Shown: piece after piece, positions 21,181-32,289 of the stretch
Layout: every line of letters begins with the position of its first letter
How positions within the stretch are numbered: the stretch's first letter is position 1
Source: Staphylotrichum longicolle
Lineage: Eukaryota > Ascomycota > Sordariomycetes > Sordariales > Chaetomiaceae
DNA: 64,000 bases
Direction of reading: 5' to 3'
Assembly: GCA_019096155.1 (NCBI GenBank)
Contig: JAHCVI010000001.1
Span: 14,719,243 to 14,783,242, forward strand
Notes under the pieces: model-generated
What the model saw: the letters and a program-made list of their open reading frames with translations, nothing else
Database searches by the model: none
Told to the model about the DNA's origin: nothing
Made by a program: the position numbers and the translations under genes

Positions 21181-23329
21181 ATGGACCCCCTCTCAATTTC
21201 GGCTTCCATCTTGGGTGTTGGGGCGGCGGTCGTCAAGGTCAGCCAGGCATTGCGCGATGTCCAGGGACGTTACGGCAGCGCAAACACGACACTCACGAGC
21301 ATCTGCGTCGAGTCCAATCTCGTCTCCGCGACACTCTCGAGTCTGCAGCATCTTTTTGATAGTCTGACGAGCGAAGCTTTCAGTCAACTACAGACCCGAC
21401 CGGAGCTGGTGAAGGCATGCGACTGTGCCCTGACTCAGTGCGCCACTCTGTACGTGTGTGTCAATGAGGAGGTTGTAGCACTTGATAGGAGAGACGGGGG
21501 GGATCTCGGCGCGTGGCAAAAGGTCAAGCTGCTCTGGAAGGAGTCTGTCATGAAAGAACACCTGCAGAGCATACGGTCCATCGTCACGGTCCTAAATACA
21601 GTGCTGCAAGGCATTCAGCTGTGAGTCGAGCTCAGATTCCCTTCTGGGCTTTTCGGTCCTCGTCGTAACTCAGAGCACGGCTGACTGGGGCTGCGACTCA
21701 GGGACTCTTCGTTTCAGATACGCCGCTTGCTCAACGTCCAGTCCGACGTCCTCGAGAAAGTTCAACGGGATAATGTTGTTCTACGACAGAGATATCCTGA
21801 TAGCGCCAAAATACCACCATCGGTACTGGAGGGGCGACGCCCAATCGATACCATCTTCAACGACGCCGCATCATGCATCAGCGGCCGGATCTTTGAGTTT
21901 GACGATGTCCTGGTCAACAGCTCAACGTATCGGCGGGCCATGATGACCGCGATCGCGTACGCCAGAGCAACGCCGCCACAGCCTGAGGACGGAGTCATCG
22001 ACAACCGATCCGATACCGAAACAGTGCGAGCGCTGGATTATGGTTCTGAGGAAGGCACCAAGTCCGAGACTCTTGAGACGAGCCCAAGGAGAAGCGCCCC
22101 TGGCGACTCAGCCAGAAGAGCCCGCGAAAGAACTCCAGATCCCCCGAGCACGCCGCCGGCTGTCTCTGGACGTTACTTGCCGAGTGAAGAGTTGCTCACA
22201 TTATATCAACCCCGGGAAAGTAACCTTTCAACTGCCGGCGGAGACATAGAGTACGTGGTTCCTTTCGCATATCCGACCAATCACCCCGCCACCGATCCCT
22301 TGAAGTCGGTCATTCTAACATTTGAGTCTGCAGCATCGTGTTGGTACATGGGTTGGAGGGCGGCCCTCTGACCGATTGGACATGCACAGAAACTGGAACA
22401 TGCTGGCCTCGGGACCTGTTGCCTCAGCAGTTTCCCCGCGCAAGAATCGTCTCGTTCCGATACGATTCCAGGATATATGGAGGACCAGGCCCCGGCATTT
22501 CCGACCTTGCACAAGGACTCCTTTCGTCCTTGCATCAGGAAAAGTTTGGGGACGATCCAAACCGCCCCGTCATTTTCATCGCACGTTGCGTGGGCGGCGT
22601 CATTGTGAAGCAAGCAAGTAACCCCTTTTCACTGCACTTATGGCAGGATCCATCTTAGCAAACAGAGTGAACGTTGTCTAACTCTTATTGTTGTGTTTAT
22701 TCAGGCTCTCACGCTTGCACATAGGTACACGGGACGATTCCGCGGCATTTGTGACTCTACTCGTGGTATCGTATGTTCTCCGCACCTGTTCACTTCGATG
22801 ACCCTTGCAACCGGTACGGGGCGCCAATGAACGAATGCTGACTTCATGTTCTCTTGCTCTGCAGCTCTTGTTTGGCACACCCCACAGTGGAACGATGTGG
22901 CAGCGAAGCCGGCTGCGAAAGCTCGCGCCACACCAAAGTGGACGAATCTCAACATCTCGCCTTGTTGAAGATGTCTGTGTCCCGTCGTGCACCATCCCCA
23001 GTATCGGTACGGACTTTGCACACATCGCAGAAAAATATCTTCTCGCCAACTTCTACGAAAAAGATGTGTGGCCGGGAACAACCGAGCGGATCGTTGAGCA
23101 GCCGGCTCCCTTCAGGATGCCCGAAAATGAGACCCGATACAACGTGAGCGGTAACCACATGCAGATGTGCCAGTTCCGTGGCATCGAGCCTGGATATTCG
23201 TGTGCTTTGAAAGGGATAATTCGGGCTGCAGAAGGACGGCAGAGGGACGGCAGAAGGGCGGCACGGATGAGGGAAGCAACCCGGGAGCCGATCAACAACA
23301 GAGCAGCGGCGAATCGCTTGTTGGCGTAG
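21181..23329 (+). CDS. STAND-type helical domain fused to an alpha/beta-hydrolase, no NTPase
   Basis: Five exons fit: 21181-21620, 21702-22250, 22334-22613, 22705-22770 and 22865-23329, giving 599 residues. The start MDPLSISASILGVGAAVVKVS is typical of the N-terminal helical domain of fungal STAND/NLR proteins (HeLo-like or SesA class). A linker rich in Arg/Pro/Ser follows, then a DUF676-like hydrolase: VLVHGLEGG, WPRDLLPQQFPRARIVSF, VIFIARCVGGVIVKQA, LLFGTPHSG and the late His in VSGNHMQMCQF. The nucleophile elbow is normally HSxGG; here it is RCVGG, so Ser is replaced by Cys. Intron 3 begins GCAAGT, a GC-AG intron supported by phase. No NACHT or repeat domain follows. The segment around 22915-22970 aligns poorly with relatives I can recall, and I cannot exclude small shifts there. 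Confidence 0.75.
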
Positions 23330-24633
23330 TGGGAACCCAGCGAGTTTTTGATGGCAGCGGCACTTACTACCGTACCGAGCAGCCAGCGTTTTGTTCGGGC
23401 AGAAACCTTGTCAGTTGGGTTACTGCAACGGCTATGGAGGGATAGGAAACGCAGTTCCGGGAGGCACTTGTCGTGGTACCCTCGGCATGCTCGCGACGGC
23501 CAGCGCAAGCAGAAGCTACCCTTCGGATGCACCTTGCACTTCGCTCGAGCGGGGTCGTCCGACTCGTCTCCTCAATCCCAAGAGAGCCCCAGGACGGATC
23601 TGGAGCGCCGAGGAACTGTCCAAGTTCAAAACGTCTTGAAGAATGGGAGTATAGTGGGACAATCCAATAATTCGGTTCCTGTTTAATCTTATTCTGAGAA
23701 CTCCTCCGAAGACAGACCGTTTCTCAGGGGTCACCGTTGAGTTGAGGAGCCACCAAGGCTTCCTCAGTGTTCGGTACCTGACAGGCTTCCACATGAAATG
23801 ACAGCACTCCTAAGCTCTATCAGGGCATGATCGACGCCACGTCGGAATTGGCCGCCTGTTCCCCGAGGGTGCCACGATATTGCTTCGAAATTTTCCCGCA
23901 GCAACAAAAGAAGATGGCTCAACCCGACACTCTGGGAGGCACTAGTCGACAATTAACCTCGAGGCACTCCACTCGCCCCATGAACAGCTAAACCATAATC
24001 GGAGCTGATCTGCGCTAGTGCCCTGGAAATCATGGAGCGACCCTGGAGCTTCAACACGGCATCCTCCGCTCCTCACAATAATACCGGTGCTGGAGTGACC
24101 GGCGGGCACTCGCATGGAGTCTCTGGCATAACGGCAACCATGTGCGGGTGGTGGTGACATAGGGGCCCCTGAGTATGCTGGCAGGGTTAACTGAGCACTT
24201 CCCCTTTCCCCTTCGAGGACCGAAACCGACAATGGTGTCGACGGTGTTCTCCGATCCACATATCCCCGTCGCCCCGCAAACAGCCGGCCAGGGGCTGGCG
24301 CCCCTCGAAGAGTCTGGACTCGTCGCGCTAAATCTTCAAGCCAAAACACAGCGTTCGATTGGGACACAGACTGATCCTAGTGGAAGATCTCGTAACGGGC
24401 ATGTTCCCTGCTAGCCATCAGCCACACATGCGCACACCCCATCGTGGCATTGGCCAAGGGCAGTCCATTGGGGTCCTTCATCCCATTCTTCTCCGATGGC
24501 GTTGAGTACTTTTTCGCCTCGGGTATTCCTCCCTTTTTCTGGCTTCTCGTGTTGCTCGTCACCCTGAATCGTCGGTCTGAATCGTCGGTCAAAACATCCA
24601 GCAACAGAGACGTCAGACACCGGAGGCTCAGAG
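23330..24633. other. 1.3-kb intergenic stretch, nothing recognised
   Basis: Contains open frames on both strands without recognisable domains. A GTACCTGACAGG element lies near 23775. The last ~150 bases are pyrimidine-rich and probably the leader of the next gene. Confidence 0.45.
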
Positions 24634-26015
24634 ATGGATGACAAGGGACCCAAAGTCAACATCGTCTGTTGGCTGGTGACGGCCATGGCAGCCACGTTCC
24701 TTGGCCTCCGCCTCTTCTGCAAGTTCAAGACACATCGAGGTCTGTGGTGGGACGATCATGTGCTGATCGTGGCATGGGTAGGCACTCCCTTCTCCGTCGA
24801 TCTCTCCTCGATGAGCTTTGTCCCGGAGGGGAAGAAGATCAAGCGGCTAACCGGTTTCGCCAACCACTAGGTTTTCCTCATCATCTCGGTAGCTACCAAC
24901 ACTGCCATGGTCAACCTGGGCATGGGCAAGCATATGGTCGACATCGACCCTGCCAACTTGGAAACCATCGGCCTGCTCAGCAACGTTGCCAGCACCTTCT
25001 CGATGCTGGCAGCCGTCCTCAGCAAGACATCGTTCGCTGTCACCCTCCTACGCATCACCAACGGCTACATCAAGATCATTGTCTGGATTATCATCGCTAT
25101 CATGAACGTCGCCATGGGCCTGGGCGCGCTGTTCGTCTGGGTCAAGTGTGATCCCGTCCGCAAAACGTGGAATCCCATGACTCCGGGAACATGCTGGGAC
25201 GCCAATGCCATGATGATCTACTCTGTGTTTGCAGCTGGTCAGTGTGCCCCTGAATGGATTCATCAGGCAAGCAGGTTCGGTTGCTGACGGGTGTGGTAGC
25301 TATATCCGCGGCGATGGACGCTGTCCTCGCTCTTTTGCCCTGGAAGATTATCTGGACCTTGCAAATGAAAACCCGGGAAAAGGCTGGCGTTGCGCTCGCG
25401 ATGAGCATGGGGATTTTGTAGGTCATGTCATCCTCCTCAGCCTGGCATTCTCTAACAATTTGCAGTGCTGCAGCAACCGGTGCGGTCAAGTGCACCAAGA
25501 TTCCACCGCTCGAGGGTGAAAACGTTACCTGTAAGTCTCCATCTCGCACCCAAAGGCAAGCCGTCGTGTTGCAGAGCCGATCCACTAACAACCCTCAAGA
25601 CGTTGCTGCAGACATCGCAATCTGGGGCGCTATCGAGATCTCCACGACCGTCATGGCCGCCTGCATCCCCGTCCTCCGCGTCCTCCTCCACTACATCAAG
25701 TCGTCGGCCAAGCAATACCATACCACACATCTCGAGCCCAGCGATGGCTCGCACATGAAGGGGACAAGAGCCAACATCACGACTGTGACAAGTCCCGGCA
25801 CCCGCAAGAGAGGGGCCCGTGGTGGAGACGACGACGACGACAGTGGCAGCGACAAGAGCATCCTAGAGCGGTCGGGTGGAGTTGGAGTCGGCAAACAGAT
25901 CGTCCAGACGACCGCGTACACGGTGCAGTTCCATGATCAGGGCAGCGCGAAAATGACCGAGGACTCGGACAGCATGGGTGGCTATGAGATGACCAACAGG
26001 ACGCCAGTTGCGTGA
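24634..26015 (+). CDS. SAT4/rhodopsin-like seven-TM fungal membrane protein
   Basis: Five exons fit: 24634-24777, 24871-25237, 25300-25417, 25466-25530 and 25600-26015, giving 369 residues. Seven hydrophobic segments are visible, starting with NIVCWLVTAMAATFLGLRLF and ending with IAIWGAIEISTTVMAACIPVLRVLL. Landmarks of the fungal rhodopsin-like (SAT4, integral membrane) family are LFCKFKTHRGLWWDDHVLI after TM1, LLRITNG, the Cys-containing loop TWNPMTPGTCWD, and AAISAAMDAVLALLPWKIIW. The cytoplasmic tail is long and polar with an Asp run (GGDDDDDSGSD). Members are numerous in filamentous ascomycetes, some with an extracellular CFEM domain, which is absent here. Roles in surface sensing are inferred for a few; the ligand is unknown. 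Confidence 0.85.
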
Positions 26016-26413
26016 TGCTGGATGTTTTGGGATGGATATTGCTGGAGATAACCGGAGTTAATAACCGAGAAGCGGGATCACTGCAGTGAAGTCCCAATTG
26101 CCTCGATTTTTGATCTGCTTCTGGAGAAGTGCATCGTCTTACACTTTGTTCCTGGGTGTTCTCGTCCAACAGCAAAGGCGCACCCTTGCGGATAGGATTC
26201 TGCACGTCTTCTTGCTCTTAGCATTTCAGTGGCCAAGGTACTCTCTGGGAACATACCCCTCAGCTGTGTAACATCACAACCACCAATCCGCCTGGATTTG
26301 TCAGCCGTGAAGCTACCCAAGCGACACGGCACTTGCACTCAATCTAGGCAACTGCAGACCTCCAAGTCGAGATATCTGGGTCGTACAACCAAGCCAAATC
26401 TCTTGCGACAACA
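26016..26413. other. Short intergenic stretch
   Basis: 3' region of the SAT4-like gene and presumed promoter of the tachykinin-type gene; no separate feature seen. Confidence 0.45.
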
Positions 26414-27850
26414 ATGCAGGCTGGCTCGTGCAGGATGAAGTTTGAGTTCATTGACAACAACGGGGCCGTTGATGGGGCCGTCAGGAAACAGATCCGCAGC
26501 CGAGCCGCCAAGGGCCACAACTTGGGAAGGAGACTGTCAAGGCCATCAAAAAAGAAGGCGTTGGACAGGCCATCCAGAACCCAACTGCAGATCACCGAGC
26601 CACCGGTCGAGCCATCAACCGAGACCACCGGTCCCGTTCATTTCCCTCGGTCCTTGAGTGCTCTTCCGGCGCACTGGAAGCAACAACATGACGAAGGACC
26701 CGGCCGTCTTGCGCTTATCCAGAGGGGTGAGCATGTTCGTCTTATAACCTCTGCGTGACTTCGACTAACTGCTTTACTAGCCACTCTATTCATTGGTGGG
26801 ATCCGGCACCCCCCTGAACTGGACGTCGCCCTCGACTACAGCTCCGAGCCAAGAACGAGATGGGTTCAGCCGTTGTTCGTCAATGAAGCTTGTTAGTTGC
26901 CACATTTCACTGACTTCTCATGACCTCGGAGCGCTAACATCGAATCAGATTTCCATGGAGCCATGGCCGTGTTCATGACCGCCTTTCCACACTACATCCC
27001 CAGCTCGAACAACCACGCCGCCCGAGTCCACCATCTCTGCGTCGCGCTCCGCCTCGTAAACGCGCAGCTCTCCGGGAGAGACGCTGCGTCCAACGAGACC
27101 ATGGTTGTGGTCCTGGTGCTCGGCCTGTACGAACGCTACCACGGCGAGTACCAGCGCGGTCTCATGCACCTCGACGGACTGCGGCGCATGCTCGACTTGC
27201 GGGGCGGCATCCGCGAGCTCAGCACAAGCTCGCCAGACTTGGCTCGCAAGATATTCAGGTAAGCCACCCCCCTCATATACTCGACTCCCCGTGACCTTCA
27301 AATTGACACTTCTCAAACTCCCAGAACCGACCTCGAATACTCCCTCAACCTCGGCACCCCGCCCCGCTTCACCCTCCAGGACGTCAAGCCGGTCACCACA
27401 CCCATCTACCACAACAACCTCCAAGAGCATTTCTCGCCTCCCTTCCACCCCAACCTTCCCATTCCCCTCGCCATCCACCACCTCCTCCGCGCCGCTACAC
27501 GCACAGCCCACCTCCTCCACACCGCCTCCACCTCCCCCACCTTCAAACTCTCCAGCCGCGCCGTCCACGACACCTTCATCCTGCTCGGTTACCGGCTGCA
27601 GGCTCTCTCTCCTTTACTCGCCCTTCATACCATTCCTGCTGCTGGTGACGAGGTCACGGTCACGAAAGAAACAGTTCTCGAACAAGCTGTCTGTGTCGGC
27701 CTGACAGCGTTCGTGGCCAGTTTCCTGTGGGGGGGCGGGTGCGGGAGGGTGAAGAAAGGCGGGTTGGGTTGGGTTGCGAGGATGGCGGAGGGGGTGTTAG
27801 CGCAGTGGACGGGTTTGGGGTCTCGGTGTGGCAGGTGGGAGGAGAAGTGA
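26414..27850 (+). CDS. Tachykinin-type / fungal transcription-factor-like protein, C-terminus shifted
   Basis: Four exons fit: 26414-26726, 26781-26891, 26949-27258 and 27325-27850, 419 residues; an in-frame ATG at 26435 is an alternative start. The N-terminus KFEFIDNNGAVDGAVRKQIRSRAAKG with a basic stretch LGRRLSRPSKKKAL is characteristic of tachykinin-family proteins. They resemble Zn2Cys6 regulators (fungal_trans_2 domain) but lack the cysteine cluster. The central part has FHGAMAVFMTAFP and GEYQRGLMHLDGLRRMLDLRGG. The annotated stop (TGA 27848-27850) cuts the protein early. The expected continuation EVMLWMAFVCVAAGVFEDGRW follows at once in the next frame, so a one-base shift lies around 27800-27840, and a further shift seems needed near 27970. 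Probably nuclear; targets unknown. Confidence 0.65.
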
Positions 27851-28098
27851 TGCTGTGGATGGCGTTTGTTTGCGTGGCGGCGGGCGTGTTTGAAGACGGG
27901 AGGTGGAGGGTGGGTGGTGGAGTGGGCGAGGGAGGGATGAGCGGTTGGGTTTGGCAGGTGGTTGGGAAGGAGTAGAAACAGTGTTGGACAGTTTCCGTGG
28001 GTTGCGCTTCGGAGAAAGGGCAGGGCGCTTTTGGAGAGGTGTACAAGCAGGTTAGGGAATGGTAATATGGGGTCTATCTAGATCACCTCGGAGATTGC

Positions 28099-29225
28099 TC
28101 AAGCACATGCGAGCATCTTGGCCACACACCCCGGCTCAACCGCATCCAGCTCCTTGCGACAGTCTCCCAAGTCTGCTTCTGCATCTGCAAGTCATTCTTG
28201 ACCCAGTCCGGCACATCAGCCCTGTTGTCATGTCAGTCAATGCTCGTACCAATGCAAGGTTTGATGGGGCGACGTACTCGCCGTCTTCGCAAGAATGGAG
28301 CAGCTTGCCATGGCTCTCCACGCCCGCTACGACACCGTGCAGCAGTGTGCGGCTGCCATCCTCGGCTGTACGTCCAAACTTGGCGTGCATCTCACGCAGT
28401 TTTTCGGTGAAGTCCTGGGGCGCGTTGCGGGCAAGGTTGGTGACGCATAATCCGGGGCAAACGAGGTTGATAATGACACCTGTCTTGTCGGCAGGCACCA
28501 GCTCGCGCGCGAGGTGGCGGACCGCGAGGGTCTCAGCCAGCTTGGTGGGACCGTATCTGTTCGAATTCCGACACGTCAGTTAGGACAACAAAGGATAGAG
28601 AGAGGAAATGGACAAAATGGAAAGGAAAGAACCCACGACTTCGTTGCCGGAAACTCCTCCGCATCCATCCCCTTTACAAAATCCCCCTTGATCCCCTCCA
28701 GTCCTCCTTCGAGTCAAACCCAGCCCTGCTGGCCACCATCACCAGCCTCGGCATCGCCCCCTCCGCAGCCTTCCTCTTCACCACCGGCAGCAACAACGTC
28801 GCCAACAGGATCGTACTCAGCACATTCACCGTCACCGACAGGAGATGTCCCTCGGCCATCTCCCTCTTCGCCTGTGCCACCGCCGCGTTCAGCACCACCG
28901 CGTCGACCCTCTCCAGCTCGGCGTCCACCCGTCGCACAAACGCCCGCACGCTGTCATAGCTAGCCATGTCCAGCGGCCAGACCTCCACGACGGACGTACC
29001 CGCCGTGCCGGCGGCCGTGTCGATCTCCTGCTTAGCGATGTCGCCTGCCGCTGGGTTGCGCACGGCGAGGATGACTTTGCCGGCGCCGAGGGTGGCGAGG
29101 TGCTTGGATGCTTCAAAGCCCAGGCCCGTGTTGGCGCCGGTGACGATGTAGGTGCGGCCCGCGGCGAGGGAGGGGGTGACGAGGAGGGGGAGGTTGCGGG
29201 TTTGGGTGGCGACGGCGGATGTCAT
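28099..29225 (-). pseudogene. Short-chain dehydrogenase/reductase with two one-base deletions
   Basis: Minus strand, exons 29225-28637, 28556-28278 and 28221-28099. The Rossmann motif is YIVTGANTGLGFEASKHL (TGxxxGxG), followed by VVLNAAV (NNAG equivalent), and the catalytic pair falls in SYGPTKLAE (YxxxK) right after the first intron. The rest is VIINLVCPGLCVTNLARN and a C-terminal ADVPDWVKNDLQMQK tail. This is a classical NAD(P)-dependent SDR of the WWOX/retinol-dehydrogenase-like fungal type. Near 28700 the conserved frame is lost: the literal reading stops at once, while LEGIKGDFVKGMDAEEFP continues one frame over. Near 28154 a second shift separates WETVA from KELDAVEPGCV. Both are consistent with losing one base from a doubled base. 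The native enzyme would be about 330 residues. Confidence 0.75.
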
Positions 29226-30834
29226 GGTGGTGAAATTTGCTGTGTCTTGAAGAAGTTATGTAGGAGGAGATGGTTGTCGTTGAGAGAGTTGTAATGTTGT
29301 AAAGCTCTGGTGGGCTTGGGTGCTTGTTCTGGCTGGCTGTGTCTAGAAGGATAGAGATGCAGAGAAACTGGAAGTGAGGTGCCTTTTATGTCTTTCCTGA
29401 ACCTCCTGAACCGTTCCGTCTACGGCTATCCTCATCACCTGCAACCCGGCCGTGATGCGATATCCCAGGCCGGAAACGGGATTCATCGCTAACTCCGCCC
29501 ATGTCTACGCGTCGCCTTTACTCTCGATCACCAGTGACGCCAACTGGCTGACAAGCCAATAGGAGAGCGGTTTCCTAGATGGGACTCGGGAGGGCAGGGG
29601 GCGCCCAAGATCTTTCTGACTAACCAAGTTTAATGATCAGTGAGTTTTGGGGGCCGCAGCAGTGGCAGGATTCTCGATGCATCATGGACTGACCAACGAG
29701 AGAGCGGCTTCCTAATCGGGTAGAAAGAGGGTCTTTGTCGAGGATAAAGTCGTGTTTCCGAGGAGAAACGCGGGGTTTGCGGGGTTAACGATTGGACACT
29801 GGTTTAGCCCCCAAACTTACATCAGACATCTTCCTCTGGACGGTACACATGTCCGTGCTCGGAACCACGGATGGTCCGAGTCGGCATTGGAGAAGAGACT
29901 GTATACGGCTGCGGAAACACGGAAATAGCGAGGTTCCGAAACTAGAAGTCTAGACCTCGGGCGTTTGACGTGCATTGAACCGTGTCCGAAGGATCGTTAA
30001 CACCATCCAGCAAACTTCCGTGGCAACAACGCGAGCAGCATGGTGGTGGGATTTGACACGCCAATCGTGAGCGTAGATGCCGACTTCTAGTTGAACGGGA
30101 TGGGGTTAAGGGGTGTGGCCGAGCAAATGGGGGCATCACAATTGATCATTCGTGAACTGGCGCTAACAGGTTTAGAGGGCAAATCGACATAGAAACCTAT
30201 GCTCCGCCGATACACGCTACCGATATCTGGAAATCATTAGTGAATAAATCTTTGAGTGAAGAAACCAAGGGTTACGCTCAGCATTCCAAAGTGTCAGAGA
30301 GCGATACTCCTGTCATCGGAATTCCCCCCCGAGTACGAACACCAAGCTCCATTAGCATCGCTCATTAGTTGTTAGCCTTGCAAACGGAATCCATCCAGCT
30401 CAGTCGCCAAGATCACCCCAGTTCACTGCATCTGCTCGTCAATTCAAGACATGCACACCATTCACGGATAGGTACATAACCCAGCCCCCATATCCAAGGG
30501 AGGTGACACATTCGTTCTTTGGTGAAGATTCTGTACTACCAGTATTGATCTGACTGTTGGCCTCAGTGCATTGCATACCTACAGTTGCAGCAAACAGGTG
30601 ACTGCCCAACCAAACAACCATCCAGCTATCCCACCAATCAACCAACCAAGAAAGCAATGGCTGACACAGTCACCAAAGCACTGGCCGATTCCGCCTTGTT
30701 CTTTGACGAACAACGAATATCTACTTATCTTACCCACATTTGCTTGCTTGTCAGAGAAGGAAAAAGTCTTGCACAGCTCTTGCTACTCTCCACACAGCAG
30801 GGCCGAACAACCAGAAGCCTCCACGGATATCATC
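29226..30834. other. 1.6-kb intergenic stretch, nothing recognised
   Basis: No coding sequence can be supported. The right end should contain the promoter and leader of the FtsJ-like gene, with an upstream in-frame open stretch lacking recognisable protein character. Confidence 0.45.
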
Positions 30835-32010
30835 ATGTCTTCAGCGTCCGCCAAGTCTGAGCATGTTGCGCAGGCCGGTAATCCCAATGCCGTCGTCTCG
30901 ATGTACTTGGCGAAGCACATTCCCGAGTACAGAGAACTGACTGAATTGAGAAAAGAGGTTAGGTAGAGTACCAAGTTGTGGAAGCATCGCAGCTACGCTG
31001 ACACTACCTTACCATGCCAGGGCTGGAGCAACCCAGCGGCAGACGAACACTTTGAAAAGGAGCGCCAGCGTGCCGACCGTCCAAACGACAAAACCAAGGA
31101 CAATTTCTACCGGATGACGTGCGACATCGGCAACGAGCTCAACTCGGTCACCGGCAGCGCCTTATCCCTCAACTCTCCCCCCACAAGGACGGTGGCAGTC
31201 TTGGACCTCTGCATGGCGCCCGGCGGCTTCACTACCGCAGCGATGAACCACAACCCGCGCGTCTCGATAAACGGCATCAGCCTCCCGGTAAACATGGGCG
31301 GCTATGAAGTCCGCATCCCGAGATGGAGGACAGACCCACGCATCGCGGCCATCCGGTTCCTGAACATCACCATGCTGGCCGGCGAGATGGGCGTCGACAT
31401 CAACACCGACATCCCAGCATCGCACCCCGACGCTGGCCGCTTCTCGGCCGAGCGCCCGTTTGAAGGCGAGCAGTTCGATCTCGTCTTCTGCGGCGGCACC
31501 GTGGTCCGCAACCACGCGCGCTCGGCGTACCGCGGGGGCTGCGAGCGGATGCGGCTGCTGACTAGCCAGCTGGTGCTGGCGTTCAACCGCATCCGTCCCG
31601 GCGGGACGCTCGTCGTCGTGATGCACAGGGCTGACGCATGGTCGTCGGTGTGCTTGCTACATCTGTTTAGCAAGTTTGCCGAGATACAGCTCTTTAAGCC
31701 GGCAAGGGCCCATGCGAAGAAGTCCTCGTTCTATTTGGTTGCCCGGGACGTGCGGTCACAAGCTCCGGAAGCGGTGGACGCTGTGGAAAGGTGGAAAGGA
31801 CAGTGGAGGGAGGCTACGTTGCAGAATGGTGTTGTCGCGGAGACGGAAGAGGGTTCTGAAGAAATCTCTGATGGAATCTTGGCTGAGGATGGATCCGGCA
31901 GCGCCGCGATGACACTTCTGGCTGAGTTTGGGGAGCACCTCGTTCGACTGACGAAGCCAGTCTTTGCGATTCAGGCAAAAGCACTCCGCACCGCTCCCTG
32001 GTTGGGATGA
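30835..32010 (+). CDS. FtsJ/RrmJ-like SAM-dependent methyltransferase
   Basis: Two exons fit, 30835-30957 and 31021-32010 (370 residues), joining RELTELRKE to GWSNPAADEHFEKER. SAM-binding motif I is VAVLDLCMAPGGFTTAAM, close to the LDLCAAPGGF of FtsJ-type 2'-O-methyltransferases. The motif IV region is FDLVFCGGTVV, and the following strand is GGTLVVVMHRADAW, where FtsJ enzymes carry a Lys of the KDKE tetrad. The final segment, KKSSFYLVARDV, matches the family's last strand. Filamentous fungi have several such stand-alone proteins whose RNA substrate is not known. The intron donor used (GTTAGG) is non-consensus but is the only one that keeps phase. An upstream extension from 30571 is open but contains no recognisable domain, so the ATG at 30835 was chosen. 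Confidence 0.78.
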
Positions 32011-32289
32011 AAGGTTGAGATGAACAAACGGCACAACCCGTAGACTGGATCCATTCTCGTTACGTAGTTTTGAGAAGCAGTTGGGAACCCTCGCCACCGC
32101 GGCGAACGGGTGATGACGGCTAGACGAATGAGACGAGAGGAAGGTATTCAGGGGTAGCTGGACACGGGGCTTATTCAGCAACCACTTCGTTCTCCATAAC
32201 AAGATTCCGATCTCCGAATTACGTGAGTAGTGTTTCCGGAGCATCCATTGCATGATGAGGTCTTGTTCCAAAAAGTCGCTCAAACCGAC

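Noticed and set aside
23942..24367. 141-codon minus-strand frame upstream of the SAT4-like gene
   Set aside because: No domain or conserved motif; sits in the presumed promoter of a well-supported gene.
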